This document shows, piece by piece, positions 33,280-42,539 of a stretch of DNA of 64,000 bases. The DNA is from Shewanella glacialimarina. GTDB taxonomy: Bacteria > Pseudomonadota > Gammaproteobacteria > Enterobacterales > Shewanellaceae. The stretch spans positions 124,001 to 188,000 of the forward strand of contig NZ_CP041216.1 in the NCBI RefSeq assembly GCF_020511155.1. The letters run 5' to 3'. Position 1 is the stretch's first letter. Every line of letters begins with the position of its first letter. Both the position numbers and the translations under genes were made by a program. The notes under the pieces are model-generated. The model searched no databases, had not been told where the DNA came from, and worked only from the letters and a program-made list of their open reading frames with translations.

Positions 33280-34428
33280 CTATTTTTGTGGAGTATCTTC
33301 AGTTAATACCTGTGGTGATACCGCCGCACCTGGACGAATTTTTTGTAAGCCTTCTACAATTAATTTATCGCCAGCTTGGAGGCCATCAATGATGCGCCAT
33401 TGGTTATCAATTACTTCAGCAGTAGTGACAATACGCACTTCGACATTGTTATCTTGATTAACAATCATAGCCATTGCCTGACCTTTGGTATTGCGAGTAA
33501 TGGCGCGTTGAGGCACTAAAATAGCTTGTGGATCAGTACCTGTATCTAAACGTGCACGCACATACATACCAGGTAACAGTACACCATCAGGGTTAGGGAA
33601 TTCAGCACGTAATGTGACAGACCCGGTAGCCTCGTCAACACTGACCTCAGCAAATTGCATCGTACCTTGCTGATCATAAGTGGTACCGTCTTCTAAAATC
33701 AGCGTAACAGTAGCATTGTCACTTTTTTGTAACTTACCCGCTTTTAGCTTACTTTTAAGGCGTAATAACTGCACACTAGATTGAGCAATATCAACATTGA
33801 TAGGGTCTAATTGTTGAATCGTCGCCAAAGTGCTGCTTTGGTTTGCGGTGACTAAAGCACCTGCTGTTACTGATGATTTACCTATGCGACCCGCAATTGG
33901 GGCTTTTACTTCAGTATATTCAAGATTGATTTTAGCTGTGTTAATAGCGGCTTGCGCAACGGTTACAGATGCTAAGGCTTCTTTATAAGCGGCTTTTGCT
34001 TCATCAAAATCTTGTACACTGACCGAATTAGTTTTTACCAATGTTTGGTAGCGCGCCGCTTTCGCTTTAGCAGATTCTAAACCTGCGTTAGCACTGGCTA
34101 AATCAGCTTCTGCGCTAACTAAAGCCGCTTTATAGGTAGCTGAATCGATTTGATAAAGAGATTGACCTTTAGTGACCTCTTTACCTTCAATAAATCCACG
34201 TTCAGTAATAATACCAGACACTTGTGGACGAACTTCAGCTTCTAAAAACGATTTACTGCGACCCGGTAGCTCTACTTGAATCGACTGTGACTGTGCTGTC
34301 ACTACCATTACACCAACCGGAGTAGGTGGGCGCTCTTGTTGAGCCTGCGCTCCTTCGTCTTGTTTGCCACAGGCTGTTAACCATAACGTCGCAGTTATCA
34401 CTGCGGCAATTTTCAATGCTTTGTGCAT
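33280..34428 (-). CDS. RND efflux periplasmic adaptor (membrane-fusion) lipoprotein
   Basis: AcrA/MexA-type adaptor joining the pump to the outer-membrane channel. The 382-residue product starts MHKALKIAAV and has a lipobox LTAC with Cys20, so it should be an inner-membrane-anchored lipoprotein. It has a lipoyl half-motif (RSKSFLEAEVRPQVSG), a helical hairpin at about 90-165 and beta-barrel domains after it. The ATG at 34428 was chosen over the ORF extension to 34458 because AGGAG precedes it. It is the first gene of the pump operon. Confidence 0.93.
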   Translation of the reverse strand: MHKALKIAAVITATLWLTACGKQDEGAQAQQERPPTPVGVMVVTAQSQSIQVELPGRSKSFLEAEVRPQVSGIITERGFIEGKEVTKGQSLYQIDSATYKAALVSAEADLASANAGLESAKAKAARYQTLVKTNSVSVQDFDEAKAAYKEALASVTVAQAAINTAKINLEYTEVKAPIAGRIGKSSVTAGALVTANQSSTLATIQQLDPINVDIAQSSVQLLRLKSKLKAGKLQKSDNATVTLILEDGTTYDQQGTMQFAEVSVDEATGSVTLRAEFPNPDGVLLPGMYVRARLDTGTDPQAILVPQRAITRNTKGQAMAMIVNQDNNVEVRIVTTAEVIDNQWRIIDGLQAGDKLIVEGLQKIRPGAAVSPQVLTEDTPQK

Positions 34429-34912
34429 GAGAGCTCCTACTCTAATGTATCCACACACAACTAGGTTACTGTGTGAAAAAGGCTATTTCAATTCTAACTG
34501 TATATTTTGCTACGCAATTAACATTGCTCATAGAAACTATTCGCAAAGCCAATGGGCTAAATTGTAAATAAATACGTTAACCCGCTTGATTGATAACTGT
34601 TTGTTAACGAATTTGGAGTAAAAAACTTGTTTTATGAGTAATTTAATTAAAAATGTTTACTCAGTGTGTGGTTAATTTAACAGCTATATATTGCAATTAC
34701 ACAGACCAACTAAGATAACCTTGTTGAAAGTTATTATAGTATTTCACTATTAATGGTTTTTGTCTGTTAGCTCTTTTGGTTAGTTTTGCTTATTTTTATT
34801 GTAAAACAGGTGTTTGTTGCGTTAATTGCACTGAACTTTGTCATCAAAGATTGTGTGCTTGTGGAGTAGGCATACAAATCAGTAGGTCAAATTCAGGGAT
34901 AATAAGCTCAAC

Positions 34913-35035
34913 ATGATGTTGTTTAGCAAGGGCAGTTGTCCGTTTTGTAAACGCAAAATTCTTGAGCATATTGCAAACATCAGATATTCCTTTTTGCTAA
35001 TTTACTGCTTGGTTTACGTCACAATCAACCATTGA
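34913..35035 (+). CDS. Possible 40-residue protein with CxxC knuckle and membrane segment (doubtful)
   Basis: Begins MMLFSKGSCPFCKRKI and continues into a hydrophobic stretch (YSFLLIYCLVYVTI). The composition looks protein-like: one CxxC pair, a basic cluster, then a possible single membrane helix. The nearest purine-rich site (AGGGA) is 14 bases away. It could be a genuine small protein or the truncated start of a zinc-ribbon membrane protein. No homologue is recognised. Confidence 0.25.
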   Translation: MMLFSKGSCPFCKRKILEHIANIRYSFLLIYCLVYVTINH

Positions 35036-35111
35036 AATACCCCAATAGATGTAATCATGATTAACAAGACTGATACGACAATAATCAACATTTTCATTAT
35101 CAACTAAAAAG

Positions 35112-35132
35112 TAAACTATACGGTGTAGTTTA
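35112..35132. promoter_or_regulatory. Putative operator upstream of the TetR gene
   Basis: The 21-base near-palindrome TAAACTATACGGTGTAGTTTA has one mismatch in ten-base arms and sits just upstream of the tetR promoter. Symmetry and place suit autoregulation by the TetR protein; not a known motif. Confidence 0.5.
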
Positions 35133-35143
35133 TTGCGATCCAG

Positions 35144-35171
35144 TTGAAAAGTAAACTGGTCAGTGTAAAAT
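35144..35171 (+). promoter_or_regulatory. Predicted sigma-70 promoter of the tetR gene
   Basis: -35 box TTGAAA and -10 box TAAAAT with 16-base spacing, 31 bases before the ATG at 35203. Confidence 0.55.
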
Positions 35172-35202
35172 AACTTTTATCAATTTTTTGAATACAAAGT
35201 AT

Positions 35203-35820
35203 ATGGACACTGAAAAGAAAAGCCGCAGCCAGTTAAAACGACAAGCCATCATTGATGCAGCCAAGCGCACCTTTAAATCGATAGGTGTCGCAGCGACCAG
35301 CATGGACAAGCTAGCTGAAGAGGCTCAAGTGTCTAAACGCACGGTTTATAATCACTTTGCTACCAAAGAAGCCTTAGTGATGCACTTGGTGAGTGAATTG
35401 TGGCTTGAAGCTATGACACGTAACCAGGGTCAATATCAAGCCGACAAAGATTTACTACAACAATTTACGGCCATTATTTTGACCGAAATTGAGTTTATTA
35501 ATTCACAAGAACATATCGATATGGCCCGAGTCGCATTTGGGCACTTGTTTTACAATAGTGAAGAGATGAACCGAGAGGTTGAGAAAATGAAGCTGCTTGA
35601 AACGGCGTTACTGCGCTGGATAAAAGCCGCCGTAAGCGATAATAAGTTAGCACTAACCGATGTTAATTTTGCTAATGAACAGTTAATGCACTTAATTAAA
35701 GGGCATTGTTTCTGGCCACAATTATTGGCTTACAAACCTTTACTCACCAGTGAAGAGCGCCAACATCTGGCCGATGAAACTGCAAAAATGTTTTTAAGCC
35801 GTTATCAAGTAACAGCTTAA
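35203..35820 (+). CDS. TetR/AcrR-family transcriptional regulator
   Basis: A 205-residue TetR-type repressor with a typical helix-turn-helix near the N-terminus (TSMDKLAEEAQVSKRTVYNHF). The C-terminal ligand domain is only loosely like others of the AcrR group. It is transcribed away from the RND pump genes and is separated from them by about 770 bases, so control of the pump is an inference from position. I used the ATG at 35203 (MDTEKKSRSQ) rather than the TTG at 35188. Confidence 0.87.
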   Translation: MDTEKKSRSQLKRQAIIDAAKRTFKSIGVAATSMDKLAEEAQVSKRTVYNHFATKEALVMHLVSELWLEAMTRNQGQYQADKDLLQQFTAIILTEIEFINSQEHIDMARVAFGHLFYNSEEMNREVEKMKLLETALLRWIKAAVSDNKLALTDVNFANEQLMHLIKGHCFWPQLLAYKPLLTSEERQHLADETAKMFLSRYQVTA

Positions 35821-35835
35821 TACCTATCATCACTT

Positions 35836-36525
35836 CTACAGATAGTTATCACCGACGCCGAGTGAAATAATTCGGCTTATTTCAGCTAATGTCAGCCCTG
35901 ATTCTTGTTGCCAAGTATTGAATGCTGCTTGTGTTTGTTTAAGGCCTGTTTGTGAACTAAATCCGGCATCGACAACGTTTTTGGCTTTTAAATACCCTTG
36001 TACATCGTTGGATAATATAAAGGTGTCTTTGCCAATGGAGCGTAAAAAGTACGCACCAGTATTGCCGCCTAAACGGGTCCCTTGTTTTTTCAGTGACTGC
36101 CATAAACCGATAATATCTTCGGTTGGCCAGTGGGCGATGAACTCAGCAAAGCTGCCGTGTTTAGCCGCTAATGATTGCACCATATAGGCATTATCCACAA
36201 TAGCCTGGGTCTTCTTTTGGTGGCGGATCAGTGTTGCGTCGGATGCCCGTTGTTGAATCTGCTCAGGTGATAGCATCAGCACTTTTTGTGGCTCAAAATC
36301 AAAGAAGGCTTTTTCATAAGCGGGCCATTTATTGTCGACTACGCGCCATACAAAACCACTTTGAAAAACCCGCTTAGACATAGCTGATAATAATTGTGCA
36401 TCACTGTATTGGGCTATTTCACTACTGGATAATGTGTTGGGTAACAAAGCTTCAACAGCCGCCATTCCACCTTTGCGTTCACAGGCACGTAACACGATAT
36501 CAGCAAATTTTTCTAGCTTAGCCAC
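35836..36525 (-). CDS. DNA-3-methyladenine glycosylase I family protein
   Basis: A 229-residue member of the Tag-type glycosylase family, which excises 3-methyladenine. Recognisable segments are LLSAMSKRVFQSGFVWRVV (the family's ...K..FQ.GF.W motif), RHQKKTQAIVDNA and LGGNTGAYFLRSIGKD. It lacks the N-terminal Cys-zinc segment of E. coli Tag, so it belongs to the longer Tag-like subgroup and activity is less certain. The start is GTG at 36525 with GAGGA eight bases upstream. Convergent with tetR, with a 15-base gap. Confidence 0.8.
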   Translation of the reverse strand: MAKLEKFADIVLRACERKGGMAAVEALLPNTLSSSEIAQYSDAQLLSAMSKRVFQSGFVWRVVDNKWPAYEKAFFDFEPQKVLMLSPEQIQQRASDATLIRHQKKTQAIVDNAYMVQSLAAKHGSFAEFIAHWPTEDIIGLWQSLKKQGTRLGGNTGAYFLRSIGKDTFILSNDVQGYLKAKNVVDAGFSSQTGLKQTQAAFNTWQQESGLTLAEISRIISLGVGDNYL

Positions 36526-36611
36526 AATATGGTCCTCAGGTATTTGATTGTCATTTAGCGTTTGAGTTATGAGCTAAATTAATCTATTTAAATGATTATA
36601 TGGCACAAACA

Positions 36612-36638
36612 AAACAGCCATCTATACGATGGCTGTGG
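36612..36638 (-). terminator. Terminator after the thioesterase gene
   Basis: Stem ACAGCCATC / GATGGCTGT, running into TTTTGTTTG on the minus strand. Confidence 0.75.
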
Positions 36639-36660
36639 TTGTTTAGATTAACATTAGGCG

Positions 36661-37191
36661 TTAAATGTTTCTTTCTTTTTTAAGTTGTAAAAATTGCTTC
36701 CACTTTACCACTTCAGGTGGCAAATCTGGTGTTGCACCTTCATAGCCCGCTTCCAATACTAAGCTGTTAATCGGCACTTGTTTGCCTTTACATATAAATA
36801 CGCCACGGACATGAACAATACAATGCAAACCGCGTGCTGTGACAAAACGCTGCTCAATATAGAAATATTTTTCATCCCAGCCAACCACTTTAGTTTCAAC
36901 TTCAAACTTTTCAAATGGCTTAATATCACGGATATAAGTGAACTCAGATGCATTAACAATTGGCATCCACTTCATCTTGAGAAATTTTTTCATTAACCCC
37001 ATATCGGCGATCATATAGGTACGTGCCAAGTCCATAAATGCAGGGTAGCGTGAGTTAGTGAGATGCAGGTTTATATCGCAATCAAACGGCAATGCTCGAT
37101 AACTAATCTTGCTGGTACCTAAAAAACCAATGCCAGGGCAATGGCGAATGCGCCACATGAACAACCACACTAATCGAAAATACAGATTCAT
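36661..37191 (-). CDS. 4HBT-type acyl-CoA thioesterase family protein
   Basis: A 176-residue hotdog-fold protein of the THEM6/4-hydroxybenzoyl-CoA-thioesterase-like group. Visible features are the short hydrophobic N-terminus (YFRLVWLFMWRI), the segment LPFDCDINLHLTNSRYPAFMDLAR, where the Asp/Asn-His cluster corresponds to the usual active-site loop, and the following hotdog strands (FEVETKVVGWDEKYFYIEQRF). AAGGAG precedes the ATG. The substrate is unknown. Confidence 0.8.
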   Translation of the reverse strand: MNLYFRLVWLFMWRIRHCPGIGFLGTSKISYRALPFDCDINLHLTNSRYPAFMDLARTYMIADMGLMKKFLKMKWMPIVNASEFTYIRDIKPFEKFEVETKVVGWDEKYFYIEQRFVTARGLHCIVHVRGVFICKGKQVPINSLVLEAGYEGATPDLPPEVVKWKQFLQLKKERNI

Positions 37192-37343
37192 TTACAACCA
37201 CTCCTTTATGAGCGCCACAGGCTAGCAGAGGTCATACCAGCGAGCAAGCAGAGTTTTTGCGATTTTCGCGGGCGTTTGTGCGTTGAGTTGATTGAACTTA
37301 TGTGGCTAGGACATTATTATAGCGCTGCTGAATTTCAGCATTA

Positions 37344-37527
37344 ATTCTCAGGGCGGGGCGAAATTCCCCACCGGCGGTAAATACTTGTGCCTATTTATAT
37401 GGTGCAAACATAAAGCCCGCGAGCGCTCGATTCGTCGAGGTCAGCAGATTTGGTGACTTAGTTTATTACTAATATGGTAATGGCTAATATTCCAGAGCCG
37501 ACGGTTAAAGTCCGGATGAGAGAGAAT
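37344..37527 (+). promoter_or_regulatory. FMN riboswitch (RFN element)
   Basis: All RFN core segments are present: GGGGCGAAATTCCCCACCGG followed by CGGTAAAT, an extended variable stem, then CAGCAGATTTGGTG, CCAGAGCCGACGGTTAAAGT and CCGGATGAGAGAGAAT. P1 pairs ATTCTC (37344-37349) with GAGAAT (37522-37527). It lies 98 bases upstream of ribB and should lower ribB expression when FMN is plentiful. Confidence 0.95.
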
Positions 37528-37625
37528 AGCAACACCATCAGTAGACTCTGTCCGCTGGTGCAATTCTATTTGGCGTAAAAACCCTCTTCAAAGCCCTGAT
37601 TCTGGTATTTTTTTAGGAGTAAACC

Positions 37626-38282
37626 ATGAATCAGTTATCTTTACTTGCACCTTTTGGTGAGCCAATCGAGCGCGTTGAAAAAGCTATTATTGCCTTACAA
37701 CAAGGTCGGGGCGTGTTATTGCTTGATGATGAAGACCGTGAAAACGAAGGCGACATTATCTATTCAGCACAGCACCTGACCACAGAGCAAATGGCATTAA
37801 TGATCCGTGAATGCAGCGGTATTGTGTGCTTATGCTTAACCGATGAGCAAGCTAATAAGCTTGAACTGCCACCTATGGTGATGGATAACAACAGTGCTAA
37901 TCAAACGGCATTTACGGTATCGATAGAAGCCAAAGTTGGCGTGACCACAGGTGTTTCTGCTGCGGATCGTGTTACCACAGTTAAAACGGCAACAGCAGTA
38001 CATGCTAAAGCCAGCGACTTAGCAAGACCTGGGCATGTATTTCCACTGCGCGCCCGTACAGGTGGAGTCATGTCGCGTCGTGGCCATACTGAAGGCACTG
38101 TTGATTTGATGCAAATGTCAGGTCTAGCGCCTGCTGGGGTGTTGTGTGAACTAACCAATGAAGACGGCTCTATGGCTAAAACGCAGGAAATTGTCGCCTT
38201 TGGTTTAAAACATAACATGCCAGTCCTAACGATAGAAGACATGGTAATGTATCGCTTAAAGCATGATTTGAAATTAGCCTAG
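37626..38282 (+). CDS. ribB: 3,4-dihydroxy-2-butanone 4-phosphate synthase RibB
   Basis: RibB converts ribulose 5-phosphate to the four-carbon unit of riboflavin. The 218-residue monofunctional enzyme carries the acidic loop [10 protein letters not shown], the HVFPLRAR and RRGHTEG motifs, and no GTP cyclohydrolase II domain. AGGAG lies seven bases before the ATG. It is a single gene governed by the FMN riboswitch and closed by its own terminator, the typical arrangement of a stand-alone ribB in Shewanella and Vibrio. Confidence 0.96.
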   Translation: MNQLSLLAPFGEPIERVEKAIIALQQGRGVLLLDDEDRENEGDIIYSAQHLTTEQMALMIRECSGIVCLCLTDEQANKLELPPMVMDNNSANQTAFTVSIEAKVGVTTGVSAADRVTTVKTATAVHAKASDLARPGHVFPLRARTGGVMSRRGHTEGTVDLMQMSGLAPAGVLCELTNEDGSMAKTQEIVAFGLKHNMPVLTIEDMVMYRLKHDLKLA

Positions 38283-38602
38283 TTGATTTAACTGGCTTAA
38301 TGGCTTTGATGTACAATTGCTGGAAAGAGGCGCTTATGCGCCTCTTTTATTATCTTCAACGTACGAGATTAAGCCTACTTGCATAAGGCACAATGACACT
38401 AAAGCGCATCTATAATACTTGGTAGTGGGCCATTGTCTTAGCCTCAGTTAACATTCCTTTGTGGATCCACACTTATAAAAGATGCCATATACCAGAGTGT
38501 TTTTCATCCATCCAGTCGTTGGGAGTGAGTATTTAGTCAAAATAGCTACAGTGCTAAGGGGAAGTAATATAGATTATTTGGCTGAAGTGTCGCTTATTGC
38601 CA
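38283..38602. other. Intergenic region after ribB
   Basis: 320 bases between convergent genes. It contains the ribB terminator; beyond it I see no gene or operator. Confidence 0.4.
38325..38350 (+). terminator. ribB terminator
   Basis: AAGAGGCGC TTAT GCGCCTCTTTTATT: a GC-rich stem with T-rich tail 43 bases after the stop. Confidence 0.88.
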
Positions 38603-39265
38603 TTACAATTCGATAAAGAGTTGGTTCAATAGCTTTTTGATCTGTTCATCATCTTCTTTAAATTGAATGCCTACATTTACTTTGCCATTTTCAAAACGGC
38701 TATTACATACTCTGGCAGGAATGGTAATTTCAAGATCACTGGGTGAGCGAAGCACGACAAAGATATCTTTTTGGTTTACGGTCACTTTAGGGTTATCGGT
38801 TTTAAAAACAAAACCACAACCTTTTGCGGAAATATCAGAAATAATACCCTTTAATTGGGCTGCTTTTTTAACCTCTTGCTCGCCTCTTGCGACAAGCGAT
38901 GCCGGTAAATGTGTGACATAGCGTTGATGAGTACGTAGTTGTCTATTTTCAATTTTTTCTGGGTAGGTTAAAAATATAAATTTTTCAGGAATCTTAGTGA
39001 TATTTCGAATGGTGGCTTTAAACGCGTAACACTCCCCTTGTTGACCTTCAAGTAGATAACGAACAACAACTACATTACCTTCGGCTAACACATCGCTGTA
39101 GTTATTCATATTCTGTGGGGCGGGATGTTTTAAGATAATATATTGGCCTAAATCATAACCTGCTAACGTCGCTTTTATACGTAACTTAACAGGATGGTCA
39201 ATTTGTAAATCGACGATTTTTCCTGGTTTTAAATCAAAGAAAATAGGCTGTATATTGGCTGTCAA
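38603..39265 (-). CDS. PilZ-domain flagellar-brake-like (YcgR-type) protein
   Basis: A 220-residue protein with an N-terminal YcgR-like domain (about 1-105) and a C-terminal PilZ domain (about 108-218), which binds cyclic di-GMP. The RxxxR motif is RTHQR within LRTHQRYVTHLPA and the D/NxSxxG motif is DISAKGCGF; both are intact. YcgR proteins slow the flagellar motor when c-di-GMP is high. It starts with TTG and has a weak ribosome site, so expression may be modest. Not linked to flagellar genes here. Confidence 0.85.
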   Translation of the reverse strand: MTANIQPIFFDLKPGKIVDLQIDHPVKLRIKATLAGYDLGQYIILKHPAPQNMNNYSDVLAEGNVVVVRYLLEGQQGECYAFKATIRNITKIPEKFIFLTYPEKIENRQLRTHQRYVTHLPASLVARGEQEVKKAAQLKGIISDISAKGCGFVFKTDNPKVTVNQKDIFVVLRSPSDLEITIPARVCNSRFENGKVNVGIQFKEDDEQIKKLLNQLFIEL

Positions 39266-39403
39266 CGTTCAAGTCCGTTCATAGATTATTATTAGTATGG
39301 AGGCCTGTTAATGTATTGTGATAATCCCTATAAGGCAATTCTTTTTATGCCAATAATTGATGTAGTGCCATAAGTCATCAAGTGTGGATGTTTCAATTTG
39401 AAC

Positions 39404-39431
39404 AAAAAAGCGCCTTAATGGCGCTTTTTTT
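39404..39431 (-). terminator. Terminator of prlC
   Basis: AAAAAAGCGCC TTAATG GGCGC-type stem with T/A tracts on both sides; on the minus strand it follows prlC by 16 bases. Confidence 0.85.
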
Positions 39432-39446
39432 GTTTACAGTATTTTG

Positions 39447-41486
39447 TTAAGCAGCAATACCACTATGTCTCAATAGGGCATCGGTATTAGGCTCACGTCC
39501 CATAAAGCGTTTAAATAGCTCCATGGGTTCTTCACTGCCGCCCATTTCAAGTATGTTGTGTAAGAAACTTTTGCCTGTTTCTGAGTTGAAAATACCTTCA
39601 TCTTCAAAGCGCGAAAAGGCATCTGCGGACAATACTTCAGCCCACTTATAGCTGTAATATCCCGCTGCATAACCACCTGCAAAAATATGGGCAAAGCCAT
39701 GTTGGAAGCGGTTAAAGCTGGGGGGTGTTAATACCGCTACCTTACTGCGCACTTCATCTAAAATACCCTGAATATCGGCGCCCTTAGCAGGATCAAACTC
39801 ATGGTGCATTCTAAAGTCGAATAACGAAAATTCCAGCTGACGCAACATCATCATGCCAGACTGGAAATTCTTTGCCGCTAACATTTTATCCAGCAATGCT
39901 TTAGGAAGTGGCTCACCGGTTTCAAAGTGACCTGAAATTTCCGCTAATGCTTCTTCTTGCCAGCACCAGTTTTCTAAAAATTGACTTGGTAATTCAACCG
40001 CATCCCATGGCACACCATTAATGCCTGATACACCGCCTACATCAACTTTGGTGAGCATGTGGTGAATGCCGTGGCCAAACTCATGGAATAAGGTGATCAC
40101 TTCATCATGGGTAAATAAAGCAGGCTTACCATTTACGGGGCCATTAAAGTTACAAGTTAAATAAGCAACTGGCTTTTGTAGGCCAGTAGAGGTAATACGA
40201 CGACCTCGACAATCATCCATCCATGCTCCGCCACGTTTACCTGTGCGGGCATATAAGTCGAGGTAGAAGCTGCCACGGTGAATGTTTTCAGCATCAAAAA
40301 TATGGAAAAAACGCACATCTTTGTGCCAGGTATCAAATTGTTTTTCTTCTTTAATGGTTAAACCAAACAGCTTGTTTACCGTAAAGAAAAGACCTGATAA
40401 TACTTTGTTTTCAGGAAAGTACGGGCGTAACACTTCTTGGGATACTTCATACTTATGTTGTTGCAGTTTTTCGGCATAAAAGCTTAAATCCCACGACGCC
40501 ATTTCGGTCACATTGAAATGTTCTTTTGCGAAAGCACGAAGTTCAGCCAACTCGCTTGCCGCTTGATCTTTTGAGCGTTCACCTAATTCATTCAAAAAGC
40601 CCAGTACTTGCTCAGGGGTTTCAGCCATTTTGGTTGCTAAAGATTCATCGGCATAGCTTTTAAAACCTAATAGATTAGCTATTTCATGACGTAGTGCAAT
40701 GATTTCATTCATGTTGCTACTGTTATCAAACTCACCGGCATTAGGGCCTTGATCCGATGCGCGTGTCACAAATGCACGGTAGCATTCTTCACGTAACTCA
40801 CGGTTTTCACTGTAGGTCATAACAGGCAAGTATGATGGGAAATCTAAGGTGAATAACCAACCTGTTTTCTCATTTTCGTCAGCCATGGCTTTTGCTGCTG
40901 CGATAGCTGATTCCGGTAAGCCGACTAACTCCGATTCATCGGTGATCAGTTTGGTCCACGCTTGGGTGGCATCTAATAGTTGGTTTGAAAAATTGCTGGT
41001 AAGTTCTGAAAGACGTTTCACTATGTCGCCATAACGGACTTTATCAGCATCACTTAAGCCAATACCTGATAATTCGAAATCACGTAGGCTTTGTTCAATC
41101 ACCATTTTTTGTGCCTGAGTTAATTGGCCAAAATCCGCGGACTGGTGAATCGATTTATACGCTTCATATAAGCCTTGGTGTTGACCCACATAGGTGCCGT
41201 AATCTGATAGTAGTGGCAGACAGTCATCGTGTGCTACACGCCATTTATCATTACTAACAACTGAATTCATATGAGAAACCGGTGACCAGACTTTACTGAG
41301 CTCATCATCAACTTCTTCAAGTGGCGCGATTAGGTTGTCCCAGGTGTATAAGCTGTTCTTGGCGAGGAGTTGATCAATACTGTTGCGGCAGTTTTCAATG
41401 GCTTGTTCCACAGCAGGCTTAATGTGTTCAGTTTTTATTTGTGAAAAAAGCGGTAATTCTGTGCCACTTAGCAATGGGTTGCTCAT
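39447..41486 (-). CDS. prlC: Oligopeptidase A (PrlC), M3 zinc metallopeptidase
   Basis: Cytoplasmic oligopeptidase that degrades peptides, including cleaved signal peptides. The 679-residue protein contains the M3 zinc motif HEFGHGIHH (ligands His, His and a downstream Glu) and the C-terminal segment FAGGYAAGYYSYKWAE, both diagnostic. The start MSNPLLSG follows AGGAAAC. In many relatives gor lies near prlC, as here, about 1.05 kb away. Confidence 0.96.
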   Translation of the reverse strand: MSNPLLSGTELPLFSQIKTEHIKPAVEQAIENCRNSIDQLLAKNSLYTWDNLIAPLEEVDDELSKVWSPVSHMNSVVSNDKWRVAHDDCLPLLSDYGTYVGQHQGLYEAYKSIHQSADFGQLTQAQKMVIEQSLRDFELSGIGLSDADKVRYGDIVKRLSELTSNFSNQLLDATQAWTKLITDESELVGLPESAIAAAKAMADENEKTGWLFTLDFPSYLPVMTYSENRELREECYRAFVTRASDQGPNAGEFDNSSNMNEIIALRHEIANLLGFKSYADESLATKMAETPEQVLGFLNELGERSKDQAASELAELRAFAKEHFNVTEMASWDLSFYAEKLQQHKYEVSQEVLRPYFPENKVLSGLFFTVNKLFGLTIKEEKQFDTWHKDVRFFHIFDAENIHRGSFYLDLYARTGKRGGAWMDDCRGRRITSTGLQKPVAYLTCNFNGPVNGKPALFTHDEVITLFHEFGHGIHHMLTKVDVGGVSGINGVPWDAVELPSQFLENWCWQEEALAEISGHFETGEPLPKALLDKMLAAKNFQSGMMMLRQLEFSLFDFRMHHEFDPAKGADIQGILDEVRSKVAVLTPPSFNRFQHGFAHIFAGGYAAGYYSYKWAEVLSADAFSRFEDEGIFNSETGKSFLHNILEMGGSEEPMELFKRFMGREPNTDALLRHSGIAA

Positions 41487-41631
41487 AATGTTTCCTCGAA
41501 GATTAGGCGTATGTGATCTTTATGAGGGCGACAGGGTTGAATTTCAAGTCAAATAGGCTGAGCGGATGAATAGGAGTACGCCTAAGAATACTTTATTAGG
41601 CATTACCTAGGCTAAAAATTGACTAAAAAAA

Positions 41632-41829
41632 GTGATTTTGCTCCCGATTTGCATTTACATGCTATTTGGTGTTGAAGCGGGTTATGCACTATCTAACAAT
41701 GTGGAATTGTCAGCGCACTTTAGCCGTACCAAAGCATTAAAGGATATTAAGCGTGAAGCATCGGTTGATGGTGTAACGGGGTGTTTAAATCAAACCTACG
41801 CTGGTGTGCATGTTAACTGGACTTTCTAA
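41632..41829 (+). pseudogene. C-terminal remnant of an outer-membrane barrel protein
   Basis: Codons GYALSNNVELSAHFSRTK and YAGVHVNWTF read as the last strands of an opacity/porin-family barrel ending in the aromatic Phe expected for outer-membrane insertion. The upstream part has no signal peptide and no earlier strands, so the gene has lost its 5' portion. Only about 55 residues are family-like; the apparent N-terminus (MILLPICIYM) is probably chance. Confidence 0.65.
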
Positions 41830-41933
41830 CTCGGCTAGATGACGATTACATCTTTATGTGAAACTTAGTCTACACTTTAAAGCGCAGCAGGATTGTTATG
41901 CTTTTATTACCTCATTTTTTGCAAGGATGCATT

Positions 41934-42461
41934 ATGAAACTTTTCATTTTATTCTGTTCTGTCTTATTTTCTCTAATTTGTCTCTCAAGTATCAATCAAA
42001 GTATTGCCGGTGATGATTGGGCAGAGCTAACTGCCAATACTAAGTTAAAACAATCTGAGCTTAATAATCAATCTGCAGTAAAGCTTGGTAAAGATGGTGT
42101 TTATGACAGTGAAGGTAAACCTATTAAGATAAGTCAGCCTTCATTTGCACTTGAATATGATGCTGAGGAAGCATTAGTTACACCATATCGGTTACAAAAT
42201 GCCACAAAATCCATCAAAGGGTCTGAAAAAACATCCACCAAAACAAAATCATCCGCAACGGCTAAAATGGCCGATGATCCCAGTTGTCGCTGGCTGCATA
42301 ATCGTATTACCTATTTGCAAGGTAAAGTTCGAACAGAAAACCGCCATCAACAACATTTTGAAAAAGAGTTGTCCGCTAGGTTATCTGAGTGGAAATGTTT
42401 GCAGTGCGCAGGAAAAGGACCTTCTCAGGGTGATCACGACCGATGCCAGTACAAACGTTAA
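41934..42461 (+). CDS. Hypothetical periplasmic protein, Cys-rich C-terminus
   Basis: A 175-residue protein with a signal peptide (KLFILFCSVLFSLICLSS, cleavage near IAGD). The mature part has a Lys/Ser/Thr-rich linker, then a C-terminal segment with four cysteines (SCRWLHNRI, KCLQCAGKG, DRCQYKR), which may bind metal or form disulfides in the periplasm. The ATG at 41934 was chosen over the earlier in-frame ATG at 41898 because AAGGA precedes it. I do not recognise the family. It lies 78 bases before gorA. Confidence 0.7.
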   Translation: MKLFILFCSVLFSLICLSSINQSIAGDDWAELTANTKLKQSELNNQSAVKLGKDGVYDSEGKPIKISQPSFALEYDAEEALVTPYRLQNATKSIKGSEKTSTKTKSSATAKMADDPSCRWLHNRITYLQGKVRTENRHQQHFEKELSARLSEWKCLQCAGKGPSQGDHDRCQYKR

Positions 42462-42539
42462 CGCGAGTTTATTAATGGCACCTAGCATCCAAGTCGTTTC
42501 CTCCCTACAATAGCCATATCAATTGCAGCGGAGATTATC

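Larger units (their letters stand above)
34429..35202. other. Divergent intergenic region between efflux operon and tetR
   Basis: About 770 bases, AT-rich. Near its right end lie a palindromic operator candidate and a promoter (listed separately). A 40-codon open frame at 34913-35035 encodes a CPFCKRK knuckle followed by a hydrophobic segment; it lacks a good ribosome site and its status is unclear. Otherwise I see nothing. Confidence 0.4.
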
